Below, in pieces: positions 54,625 to 63,771 of a stretch of 64,000 nucleotides of DNA (within the stretch, counting starts at the first letter, position 1; every line of letters begins with the position of its first letter). The notes under the pieces were generated by a model. That model did not search any database. It saw only the letters and a list, made by a program, of their open reading frames with translations, and had not been told where the DNA came from. A program made the position numbers and the translations under genes. Origin of the DNA: Cololabis saira (lineage: Eukaryota; Chordata; Actinopteri; Beloniformes; Belonidae); the NCBI RefSeq assembly GCF_033807715.1, contig NC_084589.1, positions 55,033,566-55,097,565 of the forward strand, written 5' to 3'.

Positions 54625-54700
54625 TGAGGCCCTGGAGGGCCCTGTGAGGCCCTGGAGGGCCCTGTGAGGCCCTGGAGGGCCCTGTGGAGGGGGGGGCGGC
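54625..54700. repeat. GAGGCCCTGGAGGGCCCTGT repeat
   Basis: Three to four tandem copies of about 21 bp. Confidence 0.9.
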
Positions 54701-54924
54701 CTTGGAGGGCCGTGAGCCTCGGGTTGGGAACCAGACCTGATAATGGTCCTGATAAACGTGTGAAACGGCTGATTGATCAGCAGAACCCGATCAGATCAGA
54801 GTTCACAGTCGAAGGTTCTGTCCTTCATCAGCAGATCTGTATCAGGGTTCAGTTGATCATTAACCGCTTTAACCCAGTTTACCTGCAGCAGGTGAAACAG
54901 TCGGACTGTGAGAAAATACAGATA

Positions 54925-55190
54925 GAGAAAAAAGTGGAAATGTCGAGAAAAAAGTCAAAATGTCGAGAAGAAAGTTGAAATGTCGAGAAAAAAGTCGAAA
55001 TTTCGAGAAAAAAGTCGAAAATTTCAAGAAAAAAGTCAAAATTTCGTGAATAAAGTTGAAATTTCAGGAAAAAAGTCGAAATTTCGAGAAAAAAGTCAAA
55101 TGTCGAGAAAAAAGTAGAACATTTCGAGAAAAAAGGCGAAATTTTGATTTTATTCACGAAATTTTGACTTTTTTCTCAAAGTGCACAATA
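54925..55190. repeat. TCGAGAAAAAAGTCGAAAT array upstream of enpp7 exon 1
   Basis: About twelve units ending in CAATAAAAATAAATCTTCCCC. The array ends only about 30 bp before the CCGCAG acceptor-like site preceding the start codon. Confidence 0.85.
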
Positions 55191-55225
55191 AAAATAAATC
55201 TTCCCCTTTTTTTCCGCAGCTGAAG

Positions 55226-55472
55226 ATGAGGCTACACTTCGTCCCGGTCCTGGTCCTGGCTCTGGTGCTCGGCGCGGCCGCCAGGACCCTGGAAACGAGC
55301 TCGTCGCCGCGGCGACTGCTGCTCATTTCCTTCGACGGGTTCCGGTGGAATTACGACCAGGACGTGGAGACGCCGAACCTGGACCAGCTGGTTCTGGACG
55401 GAGTCAAAGCCCCGTACATCACCCCCCCCATGCTGACCATGACCTCGCCCTCGCACTTTACCACCATCACCG
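55226..55472 (+). CDS. enpp7: ENPP7-type alkaline sphingomyelinase, exon 1 (signal peptide, catalytic start)
   Basis: ENPP7 hydrolyses sphingomyelin to ceramide and phosphocholine at the brush border. The ATG at 55,226 opens a cleavable signal peptide (RLHFVPVLVLALVLGAAA), then RRLLLISFDGFRWNYDQDV with the metal-binding Asp (residue 37), and LTMTSPSHFTTITG with the nucleophile Thr at residue 73. The DGFRWNYDQDV..TPNLD stretch and the TSPxHFT signature favour ENPP7 over other ENPPs. Exon ends at GTACGT in phase 1. A good acceptor (TTTTTTTCCGCAG) six bases before the ATG implies a 5' non-coding exon. The exon is GC-rich, unlike its surroundings. Paralogue number (enpp7.1 or .2) cannot be decided. 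Confidence 0.9.
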
Positions 55473-55630
55473 GTACGTAAGGGGGGGCCCGGGGGGCCCC
55501 GGGGGGCCCGGGGGGCCCCGGGGGGGGAGGGGCGGCTCTGGGGGGTCAAGGCCCCGTACATCACCCCCCCGATGCTGACCATGACCTCGCCCTCGCACTT
55601 CACCACCATCACCGGTACGTTAGGGGGGGC
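55473..55630 (+). repeat. Duplicate of enpp7 exon 1 end with its donor
   Basis: After a GGGGCCC-rich spacer, about 55,540-55,625 repeats the last 75 bp of exon 1, including GTACATCACCCCCC, TCACTTCACCACCATCACCG-like coding end and a second GTACGT donor, with few mismatches. It has no acceptor of its own, so it is a second donor site rather than an exon. Confidence 0.85.
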
Positions 55631-55739
55631 CCTGGGGACCCTGGGGGCCCTTGGGGGTCCAGTTTGGCACCTCCACGACACGTATCGTGACGTTTTTGTA
55701 TCGCAAAATTTTCGTGGCACGATATATTGTTACACCCCT

Positions 55740-56315
55740 AATCCTAACGATGTGTGTGTAGGTGTGTGTATTTACATGTACATGTGTGTGTGTTCCAGGT
55801 AGGTGGGTGGAGGACCATGTGTGTGTGTGTGTGTGATTATGTGTGTGTATGTGTGTATTTACATGTGTGTGTATGTGTCTGTCAGGTAGGTGTGTGTAAC
55901 TATGTGTGTGTATATGTGTGTGTTTATGTATATGTGTGTGAATGTGTGTGTGTAGGTAGGTGTGTGTGTGTGTGTGTGTGATTATGTGTGTATTTATGTA
56001 TATGTGTGTGTGTGTGTCCACCAGGTCAGTGGGTTGAAGACCATGTGTGTGTATATGTGTGTATTCATGTATATGTGTGTATGTGTGTGTCTAACTATGT
56101 GTGTGTGTATGTGTCCACCAGGTAGGTGTGTGTATTCATGTATGTGATTATGTGTGTGTGCAGGCAGGTGGGTTGAAGACCACGAGGTTGGTGTGTGTGT
56201 ATGTGTGTGTGTAACTATGTGTGTATTCATGTATATGTGTGTGTATGGGTGTAACTATGTGTGTGTATATGTGTGTATTCATGTATATGTGTGTGTATTT
56301 ATGTATATATGTGTG
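55740..56315 (+). repeat. GT-rich minisatellite carrying copies of the enpp7 exon 2 acceptor (left part)
   Basis: GTGTGTGTAT-type DNA with recurrent CACCAGGTCGGTGGGTTGAA or shortened versions: near 55,793, 55,883, 56,019, 56,117 and 56,159. Copies at 55,793, 56,019 and 56,159 extend into exon 2 coding sequence (GAAGACCACGAGGTTGG). The array is split by the LTR retrotransposon and resumes at 61,687. Confidence 0.85.
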
Positions 56316-56691
56316 TGTGATGGCCTGTTATATTGTGTCTCTCTCTCTCTGTTTTTCCTCTTTGAGGTGGAGCCAGCTGATTGCTAGATCTGGAGCACCT
56401 GGGCTGGGTGCTCCTCAGGAAGAGAAAAGGCTGGGGCTTCAGTCTCTCTTCCTCTCTCTCTTTTCATCCTGGCAGCACTCCTTTTGGTTTTGTTGAGCCT
56501 TTTGCACACACAACACCATACAGCACATTTACACACATCCACATGTATACTACTGATTTTACTGACTTTACACATCCCATTCCTTATCTTATTTGTGATT
56601 ATTTGATTTACCTTAATACATATCTTAATTTACTAGTACGTTGCGTCCTTTCCCCTTCTTTTGTCATGGCCTTTGAGCCAGGGTTGTGACA
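56316..56691 (+). repeat. Left LTR
   Basis: TGTGATGGCCTGTTATATTG to GAGCCAGGGTTGTGACA. Compared with the right LTR it has CATATC for AATATC, GTTGTG for GTTATG, and two extra bases in the TCTC run. Confidence 0.95.
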
Positions 56692-56693
56692 AA

Positions 56694-56711
56694 TGGGGGC
56701 TCGTCCATAGC
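56694..56711 (+). other. Primer-binding site, tRNA-Pro type
   Basis: TGGGGGCTCGTCC starts two bases after the LTR and matches the 3' end of tRNA-Pro as used by many retroelements. An 18-bp sequence spanning LTR end and PBS (TGACAAATGGGGGCTCGT, 56,687-56,704) is repeated at 56,732-56,749. Confidence 0.8.
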
Positions 56712-57530
56712 TGTTTGGTGAGTAACCGGCATGACAAATGGGGGCTCGTGCCGTGTTTTTCCCGGTTATTTTGCATCTAGGTAAGCTTTAATGAGTGAAG
56801 TATGCGCCATTGTTTAATACCTAGTTGTGCAGTTTGGTGCTTGCAGCTTTAGGTTTGATAAAGTTGTAGCAGCTTGTTAAGGGCCTGTTTGGGCTGCAGT
56901 CTGGTTTGGCACAGGTGTGCGTAATTAGTTTGGAGTGCGCACCCACAGTTTTGTTTGTTAGTGCAGGTGGCTGCACGGTTGTTTGTTTGTTTAAGGGAAA
57001 GGACTTTAAGTTTGGAGTGCTTTTGCAGGGTAAGTAACTAAGTTTGTTTGTGGTTTTGCACGAAGTTTTGGGTTACTTACCTGTTTCTTTTGAGGGAGCT
57101 TTTTGGCTTGTCTGTCCTGTTTTCGCTATTTTCAGCTGGACCGACAGGGTGGCTGTGCGTAGTTGTCTGTGAATTGGTGCAGAGTTTTTCTTATTTTAGT
57201 TTGAGTTGGAGATTGCCGGTGGTCCTGTTATCGGTTTTGTTTGGTTATAGGTTTACCTTGGTTTTTCTTATTTAGTGGGGGAAGTACGTGGTCCGACGGC
57301 CCATTGCGTGGCTGGCCCTGTGCTGACCCTTCTTTTGTTCTTTTTGGCTGGGATCTCCATCTCCTTTTGTTTCATTATTTTTGGGTTAACTTTTTCCCTT
57401 TTGTTTTGGAAAAAATAGCGGGGAACTCCAAGCCGAGCGGAGGATTATTCCTCTTTGGTGCGCACAGTTGCTTGTCGGGTCCAGTTGTGTGCGTAAAGTT
57501 TGTTCTTGTTGTTCGGTCTAAGTATTTATC

Positions 57531-57839
57531 ATGTCTGTGGTGGATGCATTTATTGCCAATCCGTCTCAGGAGGCTTTGGATGCGCTTTCAAAGGAGCAGT
57601 TGCTCGCGGTTGCAGATCATTTTTCAGTGGAGGTTGTGGGAGACAGGCGTCTCAAGGATAATATTAAAACTGCTATAATATCTAAGTTGGTGTCGCTTGA
57701 GCTCATGTCAGGCGAGGAAGAAGTGGTTTTTGATTCAGATTTTGGTGAGGCTACTGCTTCTGTTGCACCCACGGTGGCTGTGCCTGCACACGGGTTAACT
57801 TTTGAGCAGCAGAGGGAGATTTTTGTTGTTACAACTTAG
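57531..57839 (+). pseudogene. Gag N-terminal part, separated by a frameshift
   Basis: Begins MSVVDAFIANPSQEALD and reads on through KDNIKTAIISKLVSLELMSG to a stop at 57,839. The continuation of Gag lies in another frame (57,802 onward). The break maps to the five-T run at 57,820-57,824. It may be a real mutation or a sequencing/assembly slip in a homopolymer; the frames otherwise abut without loss. Confidence 0.8.
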
Positions 57840-60800
57840 AAAACATGAATTGGAAAGTAAGACACATGAATTGGAAAGTAAAACACGGATTGAAATAGCG
57901 AGATTCCGCCATGAGTCGGAGATGGCACAGTTGGAGTTGCAGAAGCATGTGTCTGTTAAGGGCGAGCAGGGGTCTAAGTCTTCTGTGGATCGCTTTGATA
58001 TAAACAATTTGCGTTGGCTGCCACAGTTTAATGAAAGGGATCCAGATACTTTTTTTCTACTGTTTGAGCGTGTGTCCAAGGCTAGAAATTGGTCTGATGC
58101 AGACTGCGCCCTGATGTTACAGTGTGTCCTCTCGGGGAAAGCGCAGGAGGCTTATTCGTCTTTGAGCCTTGAGGACAGCTCTAGTTACGTTAAGATAAAA
58201 GCGGCGGTGCTTAAAGTATATGAACTTGTGCCGGAGGCATATCGCCAGCGATTTAGGTCCTGGGAGAGGAAAAATGGTCAGACCTATGTGGAGTTCACTA
58301 GGGACCTGTCCACTCACTTTAAGCGGTGGTTAGCTGCGCTTGACGTCACTGAGTTTAACAGTTTGTGTGATCTGATGATTCTGGAGCAGTTGAAAAATTC
58401 TTTGCCGGAACGCATAGCCACGTACATCATAGAGCAGAAAGTCACTACTGCTGCTGATGCTGCTGTATCAGCGGATGAGTATATGTTGCTTCATAAAAGC
58501 AGTTTCAGGGAGCGCCCTGTTGCTCGTGATGTTGGGGGGCGTGGAACTGGGGCTGATGACACGTTTGAGAGGCAGCGTTCAAAGAAAGCTGGTTTTGGGA
58601 GGTTTGACTCCAAGGCAGGTGGCAGTTTTGACAGTGGCAATGTTTGTAACTATTGCCATGAGAAAGGGCACTGGAAGGCAGATTGTCCTGTGTTAAAATC
58701 TAAAGCCGGGGGAAAGAGATCTGGTGTTAGGCCTGCTGCCTTTGCTGCACCTGTTAAGAGTTGCTGTGTGTCGGAGGTGTTTGTTCCCCACTCCTGTGAA
58801 CCAGATGTGTTGGCAGCTTATGCTCATTTCGTTCGTGATGGTTTTGTGTCACTTGTAGGGAGTGATGTGAAGGTCCCCATAAAAATTCTGAGGGATACTG
58901 GGGCGTATGATTCCTACATTGTTGACTCCGTTTTACCTTTGTCTGAAGAGTCTGACACTGGTGACCGTGTTCTCAGTCGGGTGATGGGGTTAAAAATTCT
59001 CCCTGTTCCGTTGCATAAAATGTTCCTTGACTGTGAGCTGGTTAAAGGCGAGGTGGCTGTTGGGGTGCGGCCGGCGTTGCCTATTGATGGTGTGCATTTG
59101 ATTTTGGGCAACGGCCTTGCTGGTAGACGGGTTTGGTCTGATACTCCATCCACACCTCTCGCCGACCCGCCTCCATCGCCTGTAGTTACATCTTGTCAGT
59201 CTGAGTTTGTGTCTGAGGAGAGCTCCGGTGTGTTGCCAGGCGTTTCGTCATCATGCGTAATTACGCGAGCTATGAGCAAAGCTGATCCGGTAGGGCCTGA
59301 CAGTAACAGTGATGTAGCTCTAGAGGTTCCTTTGTTATCTGAACTGCCTTTATCCTTGTCACACGGGGAAGTTGTACAGGAGCAGCGTAATGATTTGTCA
59401 TTGAAAGAGGTGTTTGAGCGTGCCTTGTCTGCTTCGGAAATATCTAGTGCTGCAAATGGTTACTTGGTGCATAATGACGTGCTTTTCAGGAAGTGGGTCC
59501 CTGTTGTTAATGAGTGTGTGAAGGGTGACGTTTTCCAGTTGGTAGTGCCAGTGAAGTTTCGTCCTCTTGTCTTGAAGGTGGCACATGATGAGTGTGGACA
59601 CTTTGGTGTGCGCAAAACGTATTTGAACATTTTGAAACACTTCTTTTGGCCGCGCGTTAAGCGTGATGTGTCCGCGTACATTAAAACCTGCCATGTTTGT
59701 CAGCTAACTGGAAAGCCTAATCAGAGTCTCAAGCCGGCACCGCTGCAACCTATCCCGGTTGCGAGTGAACCTTTTACGCACCTCATTGTGGACTGTGTGG
59801 GTCCGTTGCCGCCGTCCAAGTCTGGCTGTAAATATCTGCTGACGGTGATGTGTCAGAGCACCCGCTATCCGGCGGCATATCCTTTGAGGTCGATTACAAC
59901 TAAGGCTGTGGTTAAGGCATTGTCGCAGTTTTTTTCAGTGTTTGGTATCCCCAAAGTGGTTCAGAGTGACCAAGGGTCAAACTTTTCATCTAACTTGTTT
60001 GGGCAAGTGTTGAGGCTGCTGCGTATTAGACAGAACCAATCGACAGCTTATCATGCGCAGAGCCAGGGGGCCCTCGAGCGGTTCCATCAGACGCTTAAGT
60101 CTCTCCTACGTGCCTATTGCACAGAGATGGATGGAGACTGGGAAGAGGGGCTCCCGTGGCTCATGTTGGCTGCGCGAGAGGCAGTGCAAGAAAGCACAGG
60201 ATTTAGCCCAAATGAGTTGGTCTTTGGACATGTTGTGCGGGGTCCGTTAGCAGTGCTGAAGGGGGACTGCGTTGATACTGACCCACCTAGCAGTTTGTTG
60301 GATTATGTAAACGGGTTCCGTCATCGATTGTTTGTTGCTGGTTGTATGGCACGGGAAAAATTGTCTGTGTCCCAGGAAAAAATGAAAAAGTTGTATGACC
60401 GTCGTTCCGTGCGTCATGACTACAGTCCAGGCGACCAGGTTCTGGCGCTTTTGCCTATCGTTGGTTCGCCTTTCCAAGCAAAATATACAGGTCCATACAG
60501 TGTGGTTGAAAAGGTCTCTGATTTGAACTATATTATAGCAACACCCGGTCGGCGGAAAGCTAAACGTCTTTGTCATATAAATCTTTTGAAGCCGTATTAC
60601 ACCCGTGCTGAGCCGAGTTTGAGTCAGGAGCTGAGTGACGGGGTGCGCCCGGCTCTTGCTGTGGCTTCAGTGGCGGATGAATGTGACGGTGTGCCAGAGC
60701 CGGATGAAAGCTTGCTGTGCGGGCGGTTAAGAAATTCGGAATCGCTTGAAAATTTGGACCAGTTGTTGGGTCACCTGTCCGCGTCGCAGCGCAGTGAACT

Positions 60801-61074
60801 GACATGTTTGGTGCGTAAGTATCCCTGTTTGTTCAGTGACATTCCCACGCAGACCGACTGGATTGAGCATGAGGTGGATGTTGGAGGAGCTCGAGCACCC
60901 CTGGTGGTTTTCACTGACCACAACCCTCTGACATTTCTTCGGTCTCTTAGATGTCCCAATCAGAGGCTTGTAAGATGGTCTCTATTTTTGCAGGCCTATG
61001 ACCTGGACATTAGACATATAAAAGGAACAGACAATGTTATTGCAGATGCATTATCACGTGCACCTTTGTGTTAG
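57802..61074 (+). pseudogene. Gag-protease-integrase frame with truncated RT/RNase H
   Basis: One 1,090-codon frame. Order by residue: Gag with a charged coiled coil (about 15-50) and zinc knuckle C282-X2-C-X4-H-X4-C295; protease motif DTG at 365-367; integrase zinc finger H595/H600 and C630/C633; catalytic D664, D723, E759, spacing D-58-D-35-E, intact; GPY motif at 897-899; about 45 residues of the segment preceding RT (985-1030); then directly the RNase H end and tail (TDHNPLTFLRSL, then TDNVIADALSRAP). The YxDD-type core and most RNase H catalytic residues are absent. The seam is at about 60,878-60,900 and keeps frame. True Gag start is upstream at 57,531. Confidence 0.9.
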
Positions 61075-61312
61075 TTTGGCCTTGTGTTATTCAGGTCAAA
61101 TAACTGTCTGTTCTGCCTGTTAAACTGCTCTGTGCTCTCATCCTCTTAATCTGCTTCTCAGGTACCAGGGTTGCTGAGGTGGGGCACAGTGGTGGGCTGC
61201 AGGCAGGAGGACGGTGATAGGCTTATGTTTTGTCATTAGTATGATTTGTTCTTTGGTTGTTGTGGGGGCCAATGGTTCCATGGGAAACATTGACTTTATG
61301 GGGGGGGGGGGG

Positions 61313-61686
61313 TGTGATGGCCTGTTATATTGTGTCTCTCTCTCTCTGTTTTTCCTCTTTGAGGTGGAGCCAGCTGATTGCTAGATCTGGAGCACCTGGG
61401 CTGGGTGCTCCTCAGGAAGAGAAAAGGCTGGGGCTTCAGTCTCTCTTTCTCTCTCTTTTCATCCTGGCAGCACTCCTTTTGGTTTTGTTGAGCCTTTTGC
61501 ACACACAACACCATACAGCACATTTACACACATCCACATGTATACTACTGATTTTACTGACTTTACACATCCCATTCCTTATCTTATTTGTGATTATTTG
61601 ATTTACCTTAATAAATATCTTAATTTACTAGTACGTTGCGTCCTTTCCCCTTCTTTTGTCATGGCCTTTGAGCCAGGGTTATGACA
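61313..61686 (+). repeat. Right LTR
   Basis: TGTGATGGCCTGTTATATTG to GAGCCAGGGTTATGACA, preceded by the polypurine (all-G) tract and followed by GTGTG. Confidence 0.95.
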
Positions 61687-61907
61687 GTGTGTGTATGTGT
61701 CCACCAGGTCGGTGGGTTGAAGACCACGAGGTCGGTGTGTGTATATGTGGGTGTATTTACATGTATATGTGTGTGTGTGTGTGTGTATTTACATGTGTGT
61801 GTATGTGTCCACCAGGTCGGTGGGTGTATTCATGTATGTGATTATGTGTGTGTGCAGGTCGGTGTGTGTATATGTGTGTGTATTTACATGTGTATGTGTG
61901 TGTGCAG
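61687..61907 (+). repeat. Acceptor-carrying GT minisatellite (right part)
   Basis: Further copies of the exon 2 acceptor region near 61,700 (with GGTTGAAGACCACGAGGTCGG), 61,812 and 61,854, then the working acceptor GTGTGTGTGCAG at 61,896-61,907. With the left part this makes about nine copies. Confidence 0.85.
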
Positions 61908-62053
61908 GTCGGTGGGTCGAAGACCACGAGGTCGTCCACAACATGATGTTCAACTCGACCACCAACCAGAAACTTCCTCACAAACAGGCCATGCTGCGGT
62001 CGGAGTGGTGGGACAACGGAGTGCTGCCCTTATGGATCACCGCCCAGAACCAG
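61908..62053 (+). CDS. enpp7: ENPP7-type alkaline sphingomyelinase, exon 2
   Basis: 146 bp, phase 1 in and 0 out. It encodes RWVEDHEVVHNMMFNSTT, with the metal/substrate-binding Asn at residue 94 and an NST glycosylation site at 98, then SEWWDNGVLPLWITAQNQ, the conserved WWDNG..PxWITAQ block of ENPP7. Donor CAG/GTACCG at 62,053/62,054. Both boundaries lie in tandem arrays made from the boundary itself: about nine acceptor copies upstream and twelve extra donor copies downstream. Only this copy has the complete exon. Intron 1 between exons 1 and 2 is 6.4 kb, of which 5.4 kb is the LTR element. Confidence 0.9.
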
Positions 62054-62915
62054 GTACCGATCAGGTTATTGATCAGGGGGGGACAACAGAGTGCTGCCCT
62101 TATGGATCACCGCCCAGAACCAGGTACTGATCAGGTTATTGATCAGGGGGGGACAACGGAGTGCTGCCCTTATGGATCACCGCCCAGAACCAGGTACCGA
62201 TCAGGTTATTGATCAGGGGGGACAACGGAGTGCTGCCCTTATGGATCACCGCCCAGAACCAGGTACTGATCAGGTTATTGATCAGGGGGGGACAACGGAG
62301 TGCTGCCCTTATGGATCACCGCCCAGAACCAGGTACTGATCAGGTTATTGATCAGGTTATTGATCAGGGGAGGACAACGGAGTGCTGCCCTTATGGATCA
62401 CCGCCCAGAACCAGGTACTGATCAGGTTATTGATCAGGTTATTGATCAGGGGGGGACAACGGAGTGCTGCCCTTATGGATCACCGCCCAGAACCAGGTAC
62501 TGATCAGGTTATTGATCAGGGGGGACAACGGAGTGCTGCCCTTATGGATCACCGCCCAGAACCAGGTACTGATCAGGTTATTGATCAGGGGGGACAACGG
62601 AGTGCTGCCCTTATGGATCACCGCCCAGAACCAGGTATTGATCAGGTTATTGATCGGGGGGGACAACGGAGTGCTGCCCTTATGGATCACCGCCCAGAAC
62701 CAGGTACCGATCAGGTTATTGATCAGGGGGGGACAACGGAGTGCTGCCCTTATGGATCACCGCCCAGAACCAGGTATTGATCAGGTTATTGATCAGGGGG
62801 GACAACGGAGTGCTGCCCTTATGGATCACCGCCCAGAACCAGGTACTGATCAGGTTATTGATCAGGGGGGGACAACGGAGTGCTGCCCTTATGGATCACC
62901 GCCCAGAACCAGGTG
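62054..62915 (+). repeat. Splice-donor minisatellite: twelve extra copies of the enpp7 exon 2 end
   Basis: Units of about 69-82 bp, each containing GACAACGGAGTGCTGCCCTT, the rest of the exon end ATCACCGCCCAGAACCAG, a donor (GTACTG, GTACCG, GTATTG or GTGGAT) and one or two GATCAGGTTATT segments. With the real site there are thirteen donors. Units differ by few bases, so the expansion is recent or homogenised. Confidence 0.95.
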
Positions 62916-62917
62916 GA

Positions 62918-63058
62918 TTTTTGATCAGAGTGATTGATCAGAGTGATTGATCAGAGTGATTGATCAGAGTGATTGATCAGAGTGATTGATCAGAGTGATT
63001 GATCAGAGTGATTGATCACAGTGATTGATCACAGTGATTGATCACAGTGATTGATCAG
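62918..63058 (+). repeat. 13-bp GATCAGAGTGATT array
   Basis: About ten units of AGTGATTGATCAG, the last few with CACAGTG. It grows from the GATCAG part of the donor array. Confidence 0.92.
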
Positions 63059-63149
63059 GGGGTCCAGGTGACCAGCAGGTTCAGGGGGAGCGACGGCAGG
63101 TTGTGTGACTTCAGTCCGACCTCGGAACGGCTGACAGGGACTCGTCTGT

Positions 63150-63650
63150 GAACCACGACCCGGATATCTCACGCTTAAATGCTTGAGTGAAGGTTTTAAG
63201 TTGTGTTTTGAAGATATCTAGCGGCTCTTCCCTGATGTTTTTGGTTTTTCAGTGTGTTCCATAGTTTTGGGGCGTAGTTGACAAACGCTGCATCACCGAT
63301 CTTCTTCTGACTGTTTCTGGGAGATTCGAATACCCAGATCTGACGACCGCAGGTTCTTTCTGGAACATACTTGGTTAGGATGTTGGAGATGTAGCTGGTC
63401 CTTGTCCATTTAGGGCTTTGTATGTACCGGACCTTAAAGTCAGTTCTAAATGTTCCAGGGAGCCGGTGCAGCGTAGCTAAGACTGGACTAATGTGCTGTG
63501 CTAATAATGCTAATAATGCTAATAATGCGGTCTCTCTTTTTGGCTTTTTTGGCTTCAGTTCTGAGTTTTGGATGAGCTGAAATCTCCCTATGGTTTTCTT
63601 ATGGAGACCTGTGAAAAGTGCGTTACAGTAGTCTAACCCCACTAAAGGGT
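63150..63650 (-). pseudogene. L2/Rex-like LINE C-terminal remnant
   Basis: Minus-strand frame 63,642-63,196 encodes GLDYCNALFTGLHKKTIGRF, HISPVLATLHRLPG, SYISNILTKYVPERT and IGDAAFVNYAPKLWN, the conserved end of L2-type RT proteins. It has a short repeat (ALLALLALLA) from TAATAATGC triplication. Truncated; lies in enpp7 intron 2. Confidence 0.85.
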
Positions 63651-63771
63651 TAGGGTTCTAGTACTGCACTTACGGGGTGTTGTTAGCTAGGGTAGGACAA
63701 ATCTGCCTTTCAAAGGCTGCTCGAATTCTCTGAAGACTGTATTGATCAAAGGTGTATTTTTTGGTTTCTAG

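Larger units (their letters stand above)
56316..61686 (+). mobile_element. Ty3/gypsy LTR retrotransposon, Gmr1-like order, RT-deleted
   Basis: Two LTRs of 376 and 374 bp (TGTGATGG to TGACA) differ by about three substitutions and a 2-bp indel, implying a recent insertion. GTGTG flanks both sides, consistent with a 5-bp target duplication though inside GT-rich DNA. A tRNA-Pro-type primer site follows the left LTR and a G run (61,300-61,312) precedes the right one. The coding order is gag, protease, integrase, then RT/RNase H remnants: integrase-before-RT is the hallmark of Gmr1-type elements within Ty3/gypsy. Most of RT and RNase H are missing, so it could move only with help from another element. 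It sits in enpp7 intron 1 in the same orientation as the gene. Confidence 0.9.

Noticed and set aside
55540..55625. Additional enpp7 exon
   Set aside because: Matches the end of exon 1 and has a donor, but no acceptor or upstream coding sequence.
62054..62915. Tandem protein-coding repeat (DNGVLPLWITAQNQ, or RSAALMDHRPEPG in another frame)
   Set aside because: Unit lengths of 69-82 bp shift frame and insert non-family sequence; ENPP7 continues directly in exon 3 in phase.
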